Numbered from the stretch's first letter, positions 42,176-53,825 are shown. The stretch: 64,000 bases of DNA from Arion vulgaris (GCA_020796225.1 CM036755.1:15377317-15441316), one strand, 5' to 3'. Notes: generated from the letters alone by a model not told the origin. Numbers and translations: made by a program.

Positions 42176-42285
42176 CTTGAAGGTCAATTGCTGCAGCACA
42201 TGTCTCAATGCCTGAGTGAAAACCTTCATAGACGCTAAGGCCAAAAACAACTGGGTTACCCCATGTCTCTCTATTTGACGGTATC

Positions 42286-45003
42286 AATCACGGGTAAGAA
42301 CAGATGCAGGAAATTCAGACGTTCACAGTCAATTCGGGTGTGAAGCAGGGCTGCGTTATGTCACCTATGCTTTTAGGGATAGCTATAGACTGGATCATTC
42401 GCAAATGCACCAAAGATGATCAACTAGACATCAAATGGCTTAATATCAGCAGACTATTTGATCTTGACTTTGCCGATGATGTGGCCATATTGAATTCAAC
42501 CACACAAGCAACCCACAAACTAACGAGCAATCTTTGCACACTTGCAGAACAGGTTGGTCTCAAGATTAATTCTGCCAAGACCAAAATTATGGACCTCACA
42601 AACTCGACAGACAACATCGTAATAAATGGCCAAACACTGGAGAAAGTTGAGCATTTTACATATTTGGGTAGTAAAGTGTCAAACAACGGAGACACGATGA
42701 AAGAAATAAACTCTCGTATTGCTATAGCAGCTAGTGCCATCACTAAATTAATAAATATCTGGCAATCTCAAGACCTTAGTATATGCACAAAAGTTAAATT
42801 GTTTAGGTCATGTGTGATTCCTGTACTGACCTACGGTTGTGAAAGTTGAAATCAACAAAGAAAATTGATAAGAAACTGGACAGCTTTGAGAATAAATGTC
42901 TCCGAAAATTATTAAAAGTAAAATGGAGTGATTTCGTTTCTAACAACACAGTGAGAGATAGAACACACCAACAACCCTTATCAAATATTAAAATGAAACG
43001 AAGGTGGAAATATTTAGGTCATGTTCTTAGATCAGACGAACAGAGACTAAATCGACAAGTCCTATGTGGTCACCAGTTGGGAAAAGAAAACGTGGAAGAC
43101 CAAAGACCACTCTTCGAAGAACAATCCAACAAGAAAGTAAACTATTGGGATGTAAAACCATACAAGCAGTGGCGGCTCGTGGTCATTTTTGGTGATGGGG
43201 CCAGACAAAAATTTCAGAAAAATCATGGTTTTTAGGCTAGGTTTATATTTTAGTATTTACTATTATTTATCTATTCCGCGAAGTTATTCCCTCTTTACTA
43301 TTATGATTTAGCGCCGCATGCCCAAATAACAAAGGGGACAACGTTGCGCCAGGGTAAGTGAGCTTGCACTGATCAAGACACTACTCCACCTCCTCGTGGT
43401 GACCCTGCTAATAGACAAAAGATCATGTCTGGCTAAGTGGGTAAGGATCGAGACAGAGCTACTCTGGTATAGGTAATAAAGCAAACGCAGACACGCCTCT
43501 TGGGTCCTAAATACTAGTGAATGCACGCATCTTCTGCTGATGTCTAATGAAAAAAAGTTGCATAAATGCAAAGCAAATGTAAGTAACAACTGCACGAGTC
43601 GCGTGTAGCGTATACTTTCCTCCTGAATCAATGGTCAGCCATAATTGCCAGCTCTCATTGCAAGAAAGCCGGGCACTCTCCCCACGCACTATAGGCAAAA
43701 TGGTGAAACTCATAATTCCTGGGGTTCAACAACAACTAAAATATATATACCATATAACTAAGGTACAAAAAGATCCTACAACCTACGTTGACCACAGTCC
43801 TTCACCATGAAATAGAAAACAATAAAAAACCCAAAAAAACTTTGCTTTTCTTCACTGACAGTTAACCACGATTTTTACTAAACCACTTATTATTTAAAGT
43901 CCTCTTTTTCTTGCCATCTTGTTGCACATATACAAAGCTATTTGGCTGATGTGCACCTAACCGTTTAATTTCAAGCTTTTCTTTATCCTTAACAAGGAAA
44001 CGGATTTCGTAATAAATAATCCATTTATTCATTTTGAATTTCAGTAAGCACAACTTCAAAAGTAGGCGACAGCTTGTCAATCGCAAACGAGTGTTCGTTG
44101 TAGAAGACTTATGTATATTGAATACGAAACGGACGATTACCGTTAACGATTATAATAATAGTTAGTTACATATTTCTATTAATGCATATCCTTTTCTACT
44201 ATTTTATATATAATTTGTGATTCAATCGATAATTATACAAAGTACTATTTAATCAAGAGCCGTCGTTTAACTGTTAATTGGTTGATTGCGTAGGAACTTA
44301 GCTTCCGGTGAATAAAATGACATAAATTGTTTTGGGAATTATTATTAAAGGTAGTGGTCAAAGGTCGCAATGTTACATCGTCAGTAGAGAATTTTAAAAC
44401 GACCCGATAAAACACAGTGCGCTGATATATACATCAAGCGTTATAGAGGTAAGCTGAATTTGAGACCGTATATAATAGTTTTTTTAATAATAATATTTAT
44501 ATATTATTATGATTGTTATATTATTATGATATAATATTTATATTTTAGTGTTAAATATTCAACTTTCAAATCTAATCAGTGTCAAGTTAACAATAATAAT
44601 TACGAACAAATATTTTTCAAATAATAGTACACGTTAATTATTTTTGGTTTGGTACGCTTTCTTACTGGCCCCTAATGACCATGGGTGTATACTAATTGGA
44701 GGAAAAATATGTTGAATTGTAGATTTCAGAATGTGGGGATATTTTAGCGCTATATATCAGCTTTCAAAGCTAATCAGTATCCTGTTGAAAGTAATAATTA
44801 TAAACAAATAATGTCTGAAATAATAAGTATACGTTACTCAATATTTTTGATGGGGCCTGGCCACACTGGATCTTAATGACAAGCCGCCGTTGCACACAAG
44901 ATCTCCAACTGCTAGCAACGAACCGCATCACATGGATACCTCTGCCCTATGTGCCGCCTTTGGCACGAAAGGAACAAACTAACTAGCTAACTAATCACGG
45001 GTA
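42286..45003 (+). mobile_element. R-gamma LINE, 5'-truncated, split by hAT, 11-bp target-site duplication
   Basis: AATCACGGGTA flanks the unit at 42286-42296 and 44993-45003. The first part codes GVKQGCVMSPMLLGIAIDWI, LDFADDVAILNS (catalytic box), EHFTYLGSKVSNNGDTMKEI, PVLTYGCES, LLKVKWSDFV, RRWKYLGHVLRSDEQRLNRQ. After the hAT (43167-44892) the end resumes with AGATCTCCAACTGCTAGCAA and AAAGGAACAAACTAAC. The reading at 42304-42849 is open for 181 codons. Confidence 0.92.
43159..44900 (-). mobile_element. hAT element with 8-bp target-site duplication
   Basis: The element is 43167-44892, flanked by CATACAAG and CACACAAG. Ends: CAGTGGCGGCTCGTGG and, inverted, CAACGGCGGCTTGTC. On the minus strand a decayed N-terminal hAT segment reads KRLGAHQPNSFVYVQQDGKK and, after a one-base slip, SWLTVSEEKQSFF. 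This is the region before the TTF/CCFPC finger of ZMYM/KIAA1586-like hATs; the finger cysteines are gone. The high-coordinate half (44100-44880) is AT-rich and has no coding. It is a non-autonomous, internally deleted copy. Confidence 0.85.
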
Positions 45004-45265
45004 GGTGAAAGGAGACATAACCTCTAAGTGGCAGAATATTTTCCCTACGATTTATTTTCTCCAACAACTTGTCTATCATACTCTTTGCCACCCAGAACTT
45101 TGCCACCCCGACAATACTTCGGGGTTTGTCTCATCAATTCGCACATCACTGCCTGGTAGGGTTGCCAACTAAAAGTTGAGAAAATAAGCCAACCACAGGC
45201 CGGAAAAAGCCAAAAAAAAGCCAGGAGATAAAACAGTGCTATTTCATACTCACCTAGTACCTACA

Positions 45266-45840
45266 TCATAAGAAGAGCTCCAAACCAAGGTCATCACTAT
45301 TCTCACCACTGAAACCAGCACCATACACTTTATCAGTAGATACGCTCTTTACCATATTAGGGAAGGCAGTAAAATCCTTGCAACATTTGTTAGATAAGAG
45401 CAGCTGTATTCTCACTAACGCCTCAAGAAGCTCCAGCTGGGTTCTATTTCTAGCTTTTGTTTTGACTAATGATACAATAGAGAACACTCTCTCAATAACA
45501 GCATTACTAACTGGAGTTATTAAGCAAGTCAGAGCAAAGGTGGCAAGCTCTTTAAATGACTCGTGTTGAAGAACACCAACCAAAATACACAAGTGTTTTC
45601 AAGTGTCAGTAGATTCATCTATAATTATAGCGTATTTCTTGTACTTTAAGTCAACAATGAGATCATCTTTTATTGATAGTGAAATTATGGTTTTTTTTAT
45701 TAAACAAGAATATTTTGTTCTGTGCAACCTTATGTGCTCTAAAGTGCTCCCTTGTCCATGACCTATCATTATTTCACTAAGATGGTCGACAGAACGGATA
45801 GCACAGTGACAGCCACTTGAAGTTCTGCTTCCTTAACCTT
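45266..45840 (-). pseudogene. hAT transposase, N- and C-terminal parts joined
   Basis: The upstream part (45840-45600) reads AIRSVDHLSEIMIG, LHRTKYSCLI and YAIIIDESTDT, with the first catalytic D. The downstream part (45592-45266) reads TPVSNAVIERVFSIVSLVK, TKARNRTQLELLEALVRIQL, the hATC dimerisation domain. The middle of the RNase H-like fold, with the other catalytic residues, is deleted at about 45598. Confidence 0.85.
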
Positions 45841-46082
45841 ATCATAATTTTGTCCAGAGGAATTCTCCACGTGAAGTGTATTCTGTCCTGTTAATAGAGT
45901 CATCTGTGTTTTTCTGATTTTGCATGTGCAGTGAGGCTATAGGCTTTAGGCACAACGATACGGTGACATAATTTACAGAACGCATTTTGTAATCCATCAG
46001 AAGATCTTTTCTCCCATACAAAAGTCTTTTCCCAATTGGTATTATATTTACAACTACTGTCCTAAATTGATTTTGAGACAGA

Positions 46083-46515
46083 CGCGCTTCTTATATTAAT
46101 GTATGGCTCGAAAACATGGACAATGAACAAAGAGTTAGAAGACAGAATTGATCCATTTGAGATGTGGATATATAGAAGAATAGGCAGAGTTTCATGGACA
46201 GAAAAACAGACAAATAAACACGTTTTGGGAAAACTAGGCATGAAGAAACAATTATTAAGAGAAATAAAATTCAGACAAATAAAGTATTTTGGGCACATAA
46301 AAAAACATGACACCATGATAAAATCTTTACTAGAAGGGAAAGTTGAAGGGCGAAGAGCAAGAGGAAGACCGAGAGATAAATGGGAGGAAACTTTAAGAAA
46401 TGGACAGGTTACAGTTTGGCAGAGTGCAACACCAAGGCGAAAGACAGAGGATGCAGGAGATTCATTGCAGCCAACCTTCGATGTGGATACGGCACCTGAT
46501 GATGATGATGACTGT
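46083..46515 (+). mobile_element. R-delta LINE C-terminal fragment inside hAT
   Basis: Open for 149 codons: YGSKTWTMNKELEDRIDPFE, WIYRRIGRVSWTEKQTNK, IKYFGHIKKHDTMIKSLLEG, RRARGRPRDKWEETL, then a GATGATGATGAT tail. It is 5'-truncated and in one frame, so it is relatively young. Confidence 0.88.
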
Positions 46516-46706
46516 CATAAGATTATTTCAATTTTTTTGTCGCCATAGATTCCTTGCGAAATTACACAAAAAAAAGAGCAAAGCAGGAAGTGCTGTAACT
46601 TTCCATAATGTTTCATAATCTTTAGTACTATGCATATTGTTCAACAACAAAAACCAAAACCAATAAAAAAAAACCTATATTAAGTATATTTATCCAATTT
46701 GCTCTG

Positions 46707-47363
46707 AAGAATTATATTCAGTATATATATATGGAACTGCAGTAAAACTATTTGATTGGCAAAACACGTAATTACAAAGTACTGTAGTTTTACAAATTAC
46801 AAAAACAATGACAAAATACAGCAACGTTTCGACCAACAAGGCCTTTATCAAGCAAACGAACAAACAGAAGTGACAAATTAAAATGAAACACAAATGGACG
46901 ACCAAATACAAACGTATCTAAAGAAAATCTGGAATAAAAACGAATAACGAAATAAATGTAACATAAAAAACACACATAAAAACTAGAAATATAAAGGAAA
47001 AGAAACAATGAAACATCGAGTAAATATATAACTTGAATACATTTCAACATATACCCATATAGATTACAAAGCATGGGAAGATAAAGTACTAAGAAGCATA
47101 AGAATGGAATATAACATGAATACATGCAACATATACCCATATGGATTACAAAGCATGGGAAGAGAAAGTACTAAGAAGCATAAGAATGTAATACGTTGAG
47201 CCCGCGTGGTCGCAAGGTACCATACAAAGAAATCAACCGATTCTCCAGAGCAAATCGACTGCGATCATCCGAGGAACATGATCGGATGGCTGTGACCTGG
47301 ACATCGTGAGCACCTAAATGACCAGTATCATTGAAATGGGTGGCTACAGGGTTAAGAATTATA
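46707..47363 (-). mobile_element. Penelope-like element fragment inside hAT, 10-bp target-site duplication
   Basis: AAGAATTATA at 46707-46716 and 47354-47363 flanks the insert. The protein part is only the end after GIY-YIG (PVATHFNDTGHLGAHDVQV to LHSYAS, stop, about 47171). The 3' region contains an extra tandem duplication of about 70 bases (47043-47100 and 47115-47180). Confidence 0.9.
46805..46862 (-). ncRNA. hammerhead-like motif in PLE 3' region
   Basis: Same sequence as at 17840-17895 (TTGATAA, GGCC/GGTC stem, GAAA, ACG-TTGC-TGT-A). Confidence 0.35.
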
Positions 47364-47511
47364 CACATTTTTAGAAAAAAGTTTGGATTTGAAAAAGCCA
47401 AAAATCGGCCCAAATAGCCAAACACTTTTTTTTTTAAGCCAACCACTTTGAAAAAAAAGCAATTTTTCTAATCTGCTTTAAAATAGCCAAATTGGCAACC
47501 CTGCTGCATGG

Positions 47512-47860
47512 TATTGGAGTTAGTCTTTCCTCTTGGGCCTGTGGGCGGCGCATAGAGCAGAGGTCATAGTTCTCCATGTCTCGCGGTTCGTTGCTATCTG
47601 TTTTAGTTCTTTAATGTTTACTAGGCCCATCGTTGAGCCTTCTCTGGTGATGGTTCTATGCAGAGTCTCTCTGTCTTCCTCGTTTTCTTTTTCCCTCTGG
47701 TGTCCATATGAGGGATTGGTAGAGAGTCTTCTCTCATCCATTCTAAGTGTGTGGCCGATGTAGTTCCAGCGCGCTTTCTTATAAAATTTGATACATTTTC
47801 TTGCTTGGTCTCTTGTCTTATTGGAGTAAAGGATAGTAACTGTTCGCACATCTCTACTAC
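47512..47860 (-). mobile_element. RTE-like LINE C-terminal fragment
   Basis: The minus strand reads KARWNYIGHTLRMDERRLST, GHQREKENEEDRETLHRTIT and ATNRETWRTMTSALCA, stop soon after. It is the right flank of the hAT insertion; its 3' end continues at 45148 and below. Confidence 0.8.
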
Positions 47861-48404
47861 CTGATATTCGAGTAGCGGATAGTAACTATTCGCAGAACAA
47901 TTCGTACAACAATGTAGTATAGGCTAAAGTTTAACAACAAATATGTGAATGTGCCAAAGACAACTCGAGAAGAGTACAATACAGAAACATAAACAGCGTA
48001 TAAACATTTTGAATTTCACATTATCTTAAACAGCGCAGTGTCTTACACTTATTATATCGGCGTGACCAAGTGATGGCGAAGTTACGGATCGCTAAAAGTC
48101 TTCCTGTGCACATAGTAGAACAACATAATGATGTATGTATGTATTATCAGACTCAGTTGAGTGTGCATGGACTAGCATGGTGTGTGTATGTTTGTTACTA
48201 GAGCTACTCAACTGCTTACACTTTACAAATTACTCAATTTACTGTACTGTAATCAGTTTGAACTTATAGGCGCATTTATATAGTTATTTAAGTGCTGCAC
48301 CTTAACATAGAATACATAATTATTTACGTTTGCCCTAATTTAACGTTGTCAAGTTTAAAATTGTGCAACGTTATCCCAACCAAGAAGTATTATCGATATA
48401 GTGG
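47861..48404. other. no gene seen
   Basis: A short duplication (GATAGTAACTGTTCGCA and GATAGTAACTATTCGCA) lies at about 47831-47895; otherwise nothing recognisable. Confidence 0.4.
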
Positions 48405-48548
48405 AAGACTGCAGTAATTTTGTAAAAATATGTAGCAATGGCGAAACACGTAATAACACACTACTGTAGTTTTACAATAACAATACACAGCAACGTTTCT
48501 ACCAAAAGACCTTTATCAAGCAAACGATACAACAGGAGTGACGAATTT
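48405..48548 (-). mobile_element. solo PLE 3' terminal fragment
   Basis: Carries the hammerhead-like motif (minus: TTGATAA, GGTC/GGTA stem, GAAA, ACG-TTGC-TGT) and the region equivalent to CTGTAGTTTTACAA, but no coding part. Confidence 0.65.
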
Positions 48549-48557
48549 AGCATTTTT

Positions 48558-48575
48558 AATGCTAGATCTAGCATT
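48558..48575. repeat. 18-bp perfect palindrome
   Basis: AATGCTAGATCTAGCATT lies among several TAGCATT and AATCTAGC words (48548-48625) just upstream of the hAT gene; possibly part of its subterminal region. Confidence 0.7.
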
Positions 48576-48769
48576 ATTTTTTGCCATTTAGCATTACAAA
48601 TTTGGATCTAGAATCTAGCAGGAAATCTAACATTAAAAAAAATTAGTTAGCTTTTCTTTTAGTTTAGTCCATGAATCAGAAAATCGACAAAACAAGCGAA
48701 CAAACACATACATTTTACTACAACGAGATCCAGGTAATGAATTTCTCAGTGTGGGACGTACTTGTACTC

Positions 48770-48789
48770 TCTCTCTCTCTCTCTCTCTG
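48770..48789. repeat. (CT)n microsatellite
   Basis: About ten CT units. Confidence 0.95.
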
Positions 48790-48944
48790 GCAAGCAACCA
48801 GCTTCTGTATTTGCTCGCAGTTTATCAGTGAATGTTCTTAAGTGCTATAATCATTACCAACGGAGGACTGTGTTAAAATCATAAAGTAAATCCCTCATTC
48901 AGCAATGAGTAAAGCTACACTAACGTATCCAACAATTTTGAAAG

Positions 48945-49680
48945 GAATTGTTAAAAGTTCCTGCTTTTGCAAAGTTGCTACTTGAAGTACCAACTGATTC
49001 ATCTAAAGCTCATTGCAAGTATTGTAGATATGACATTTTAGCTAAGTATTCTCTTTTAGCAAGTCATTGTGAAACAAAGAAACATAAACTTGCTCGTCCA
49101 TGTCAAAGTGCTTCTCTTACAAGTTTCGTTGAGAAGAAAGATGATAAGACATCTACACTTAAAGCCAATTTAGCAATGTTTATTTGCTGTCATTCATCAT
49201 TCAATTCATGTGATCACTTGGTAGACTTGTGCAAAAATACCATATCGAACAGTGAAATGGTAAATAAAGTTAGGATGCATCGTACAAAGTGTGTAAATAT
49301 TTTTTTTTCCGATCCAGAAGCACTTGAGCTGAAAGCTCTTCTGCTTGGTGCCACGAACACCGTAAATCTGGGGAACCTGTAGCTTTTCTGCCAGTCCATG
49401 CGGAGTTGAACCCACACTTACAGAGGACTAGTCACCCGTGAGTACAGCGCCTCGAACACGCTGGGCACGCGGGCGGTGTGTAAATATTGTAAAGAATGTC
49501 ATTGCTCCTCATTTCAAGGAAGATTTGACTACTAATCTTGGGTAAGGAAAATTCTTTTTATTGCTGGATGAATCAAATGATATCACTGTAATGAGTTATT
49601 TATATCACTTTTGCATCCAATTCTAAAATATGTTCAAGAAGTGAATAAATTTTTTGAATCATACTGCTGATAAAACAAAA
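48945..49680 (+). pseudogene. hAT transposase N-terminal half, interrupted by SINE-D
   Basis: 48948-49300 reads DSSKAHCKYCRYDILAKYS and SHCETKKHKLARPCQ, a BED-type C-C-H-H finger, then LAMFICCHSSFNSCDHLVDL and VRMHRTKCVNI. After the SINE the frame resumes VKNVIAPHFKEDLTTNLG and FFLLLDESNDITV, the first catalytic aspartate. One stop precedes it at about 49541. After 49640 coding is lost and the I-like LINE begins. Similar in type to the hAT at 45157-47503. Confidence 0.85.
49289..49488 (-). mobile_element. SINE-D with poly(A) and 13-bp target-site duplication
   Basis: GTGTGTAAATATT at 49289-49301 and 49476-49488 flanks a 174-bp insert. On the minus strand it starts CGCCCGCGTGCCCAGCGTG, has A-box-like GAGGCGCTGTACTC, B box GGGTTCAACTCCG and ends in about eight A. 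The only poly(A)-tailed SINE seen here. Confidence 0.9.
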
Positions 49681-50990
49681 TTGCTTTCTCTCTCTTTGTT
49701 GATCCCGCCTAGACCGGCAGACCAAATTTTATAATGAATTGTACCATTGTTTTTAGGGACTCCTACAACTTCTCTGAAGCTCTGTTAGCGGGCCAGGTTT
49801 CCTTCTTGGGCCTGCTAACAACTGGCAGTCTTGTAGTATGTGCTCTGCCGTCATGTCCGCCTTTTTGCAGTGGCACAGGCTAGTTGTGCCAATTTTGAAT
49901 TTGTTGAACATGTGGGCCCGAATCCTGTTATGGCCAGTTCGGAGGCGGAATATAGCAACTTGTTCATTATGGGATAGACCATAGTATCCATCCCTGCTGC
50001 TGTGTTGTGGGTGGTCTTTCGACCATTTTCTTATACTCCCAACGATGGTTGTTCTGGCCTCCTCATAGCTGATCTCGTGATCGGTCTGCGGTAGTCGCCC
50101 TCATTTCGCTAGCTTGTCAGCTTGTTCATTTCCGCTTATATTGCAGTGTGATGGTATCCACTGAATTACAGTGCGTTTAAATGAGTTCACTAGTGCACCG
50201 AGGATTGCTCTCAACTCATTGAGCTCTATTTTGCCTGCACTTTTTAGTGCCATGATGACCGAGAGAGCATCTGTGAATATCACAACATTGTTGCGTGAGG
50301 TGCCTCTTCTCTCTAAGATCATTTCAGCCGCTGTTCTTATTGCCTCTGCCTGGTAGTTGTTTGAAAACTTATCTGTGGCAATCGCCTTCGTGATCTTCAC
50401 TTTCTTTGAGAGTTTAAACACTATTCCTCCTCCGCCATCGCTGATTGCATTTGTTGCTGATCCATCAGTGTATACGTGTGCCCACGCACCTCGGGTACTC
50501 TGTCGCTATGAGTTTTTCTGTGATTACTCTTTCGCAGTTCTCTTGCTGCCCTTTCTTCAGTATTTCTGGGATTGGTTCTCTTAATTCTGGCATTGTGGTC
50601 TCCCAAAACGGGTTTTTATCGGTTGCCGGTATCAGTTTAGCTTTGCAGTTTGCTAGGACCGGGTGGTCTTTGGTCAGTGCTTTGGCATATTTCTGGTTCT
50701 CTTTATTCTGCTCCTTCCTAGTCCGTTCATTCTGGTGTGCATAGGGTGGAGTTTCGCGTTTCAATTTTTCCGCCAGTATCAAAACTTTCCTGTCTCTGCG
50801 GTCTGCCATTGGTTGAGGCTGTGATTTTTTCCAGCGCCTTGATGGGCGTGGACTTCATGGCTCCTGTGATAATGCGTGCTGCTCGGTTTTGGCTGCTGCT
50901 CACTTTGGCGAATTGCTTGTTGGAAGCACTACTCCATGCTGCAATGCCGTACTCCAGGACCGGTCATTGCTTTCTGATCTATCTCTTCTT
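49680..50990 (-). mobile_element. I-like LINE, connection, RNase H and 3' end
   Basis: The minus strand opens PVLEYGIAAWSSASNKQFAK, then RIITGAMKSTPIKALEKITA. RNase H follows (50510-50100): YTLMDQQQ (the YTDGS D displaced by frameshift), NNYQAEAIRTAAEMI (E), IFTDALSVI (D), WIPSHCNISGNEQAD (H and last D). Then a frameshifted C-x-C...H...C finger and the 3' end CGGGATCAACAAAGAGAGAG. The flanks end in ATTGCT on both sides, possibly a short duplication. The insertion lies in or beside the hAT. Confidence 0.85.
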
Positions 50991-52789
50991 ATTACATCTA
51001 TTGCTAACATGTTAGTACTGCCAAGAAGCAGCATTGCTCCTAACACTAACATTGAAGAATCGCTGGATCCAAATCCACAGCTGGGTTCTAGATTTGAGAA
51101 AAGGCTTGGAGAATTGATTCTAAAAAATTCAAGCTTCTCAAGTAACTCACATCCGAAAGGCACACAACTTTTTGATTAGCCTGTATAAAAGCAGATAACC
51201 TCCCGAAAAATTGAATGTTTGTTTCAAAAAAATACATTGACACATGTTAAAAACATATTTTTCCTTTCGGGAATTTTTTTTTATTTCCATGAAGAAATGA
51301 ATATCAATTGAGATTCAATACAACAGCTTTAATTTTTTAAAAGGGACTAATTGAACCCATGATTTTGAGATTTTGGTCTAAGCAATTATACAGATTTTTT
51401 CGGAAAACCCCCTTCAAAGAAGGATTTTCCCTAAGTTTATTAACTTCCAAATTTAATGTGGAACGGATTCAGCAGCATGAATATCGGAAAAAAAAATGAA
51501 AAAAATGCAGTGCCATCCCTTTTCTGCAATTTTGAAAATATGGCTTAAAGAGGCAAAACAAATTTTTTGGAAAACTAAATTTAACTAAAGATATTCTCCA
51601 AAATTAAAAGGGACTCATATGACCCAAAAAAATTCGATGATGTGTTTTCCCGAGTCAAAAAAAGAAGAGGCATTCTGACATCTAAAATTTAAAATGAAAA
51701 TTACAGGAAAAACCCAACACAATTGATATGTAAAATATTTTTTTACTTTTTTTCAGATAAAAAAATTTTTTACTTTTCCAACCTAAAACAGCTTTTAAAA
51801 TTTATATTTTTCCCCGAATAAACACACAGACAGGACCGGGGGTTTTGTTATCGAGTCATATATTTAAATTATTAATATATGACTTAAATTTGTCACTATT
51901 TGTATCGTTGTTGATAAATTTTTTTGAAACTTGGGGATTGTTTTTTGAAACACATACTTTTTATTTGTTTCACCTACCAAGAAGACAAACTGTGATGAGG
52001 TAATAAAGAACAGGCGTAATGACTAGGTCCTGGTCACTGGTTGATGGCCAGTAAAAATACATGTTTGGTTGTTATTGTTAAATTTTTTTGGGCACCTTCC
52101 GATTTTAGGGTTTTATTCTGTAAATTTTTTAAAGAAATTAAAAAAACAACCAAACAATTGCACATGTAACTTAAAGACGTTAGAAAAATCACCACAATTT
52201 GCCCGGTCCGGGCATTGAATATTGCCACCTTTCCCCTTTTTTTTTCAGGCCTTCTGTTCCCGGGGATAATAGCTACCAAACACTACCAGTAGATGTTTGT
52301 TATTGTAAAAAGGTCTAGATTCATGAGGCATTCCCGACATTAGCCACGTTGTTTTTACAACTCAAAAAGCAATTTTACTATCATTTTGTCTGAAACCTGA
52401 AATTGTTTGTGGGTTTTTTTCAAAATTGTTGCTTTGTTTCTAAAGGGAAAGTCTGAGCAAAAAACAATATTTTTTGAAAATAAAAAAGTCTCAAACGATG
52501 TAAAATCCAATGAATCAAACTACTGGAGCATCACAGAAAGGTTTTTTGTACTTTTAAAGATTATTTAATTTTGTGTCTAGAAAAAAGATTTGTTCTTTTT
52601 TATTTAGGTTTTCCTTTTTAATCTGCATCTCAAAGCATTTATTTGGGATACCATGATAATTTGGGCTCGACCTGACCTACTGTTACCTATCAACCTTTAA
52701 GCAGATGTCGCTTTAAGCCACAGTTGTTGTATGAGTAGGTACACATATTTTTCAGCTAAACTTTAACTAACATTATTTACTTTCTTTCT
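50991..52789. other. AT-rich region, no gene seen
   Basis: 50991-51180 carries an open frame (RFEKRLGELILKNSSFSS) of unknown origin, perhaps the rest of the hAT flank. 51180-52700 is very rich in A and T runs (AAAAAA, TTTTTT) with no domain, no repeat copy and no splice-site pair. Confidence 0.45.
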
Positions 52790-52890
52790 TCTCTTTCTTT
52801 CTCTAATCATGTTTTGCCTCACAGCATCAGATAAGAAATTTATAGAACAGGCTTTTGAAAGTGTCTATAAATAGTGTTTTTTCACCGCCT
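52790..52890. repeat. repeat shared with 57405-57500
   Basis: TTTTGCCTCACAGC, AGAACAGGCTTTTG and AAATAGTGTTTTTCAC-like words occur in the same order at 57415-57500. Possibly an older dispersed repeat next to X or SINE-B. Confidence 0.5.
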
Positions 52891-52949
52891 GTTATTTCTG
52901 AGGTCCACTTTATGCGTGAACAGATTTTACTTTGTATCCACTGTATCAG

Positions 52950-53214
52950 AATCGCTAGTGTGTTGCCGGGGCTTGCAAGGGGAGCAAAGAATAGTAACAC
53001 TGACCTACAAGGCATGTCGTAAGAGGCGACTGAGGTAGGGACCTAAGGAAGCTACACTAGTAAATAAAAAGAGTCACCGAAATCGGATGTGCTGGTCTAC
53101 TTGTAGGCACATAACTAGTGCAACCTACAATCACTCTTTGGGTCAGATCACATACAAATCACAAAGAGTGGTTTAACAAGTGGCCATTATGGAGCGTTCA
53201 AAGAAGAAGTATCG
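52950..53214 (+). mobile_element. SINE-B copy 3
   Basis: GTGTGTTGCCGGGGCTTGCA, GGAGCAAAGAATAGTAACAC, the hairpin ATGTCGTAAGAGGCGACTGA, AGTAAATAAAAAGAG, TCACAAAGAGTGG and the tail TTCAAAGAAGAAG. Confidence 0.88.
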
Positions 53215-53674
53215 GAATAGCAGTGCTCTCTAAGACATTATCAATACTGATATTTTATTAACAGTATCACTATCTTAATTATAAAACTGATTGTCTGTTT
53301 GTATGTTAGAGGAGAACTTGAGAACACCAAACTGTGAAATCATGAAGTTTGGACAACTTATTCTTGCAGAAATGTGTATCAACTTAGCCATCTTCAACTC
53401 TTTGCATGCTTTCTGTACCAAGATACATGTTAGTTTGGTTGGTTTAAAAGTTTAGACTTTTTATATTGTGTTCAGTCACTCATTATACTATATCACTGAG
53501 CTTGTGAGGTAAATGGGTAAAACATAGTTGTACCATTTGTTAGTGGAGAATATCAATTAAAAAATCAGATCAAAATGCCTTTGCTAATAAGATATGTGAG
53601 ACAGATTTCGTTTTTCGCATTTTCTACTGTGCGAGCATCAATTTCTTGTAAAGTTTTGTCTGTAAAATATAATA
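53215..53674. other. no gene assigned
   Basis: An acceptor-like TGTATGTTAG at 53301-53310 precedes a reading with CEIMKFGQLILAEM to a stop at about 53454. No family is recognised, so it is not called an exon. Confidence 0.35.
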
Positions 53675-53825
53675 TGATTCCTTTTGTACCATTATACGTT
53701 ACATAGGGCCTGCAAGCAATTTCTTCACACCGCTCTATCCTAGACAACTCGCCCGATCTCCTCCATGGTACTGAGATCGATATTTTTGCCTCTCGGCAAA
53801 GTTCGTTCAGGGTCTCCTTATATAA
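53675..53825 (-). mobile_element. R-beta LINE 3' fragment
   Basis: The minus strand reads KETLNELCREAKISISVPWR and CRPYVTYNGTKGI, equivalent to the 3' end at 2640-2790. Confidence 0.7.

Larger units (their letters stand above)
45149..47511 (-). mobile_element. hAT element holding two nested retroelements, 8-bp target-site duplication
   Basis: CTGCCTGG (45149-45156) and CTGCATGG (47504-47511) flank ends that read TAGGGTTGCCAACT and, inverted, CAGGGTTGCCAATT. Internal order: transposase pieces (45266-45840, minus), an R-delta fragment (46083-46515, plus) and a PLE fragment (46717-47353, minus). A K/Q-rich AAAAGCC-type sequence occurs near both ends (45195-45225; 47385-47460). Confidence 0.88.

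Noticed and set aside
53311..53454. Possible host exon after an acceptor-like site
   Set aside because: No recognised protein family, no convincing donor, and a stop shortly after; kept as unassigned.
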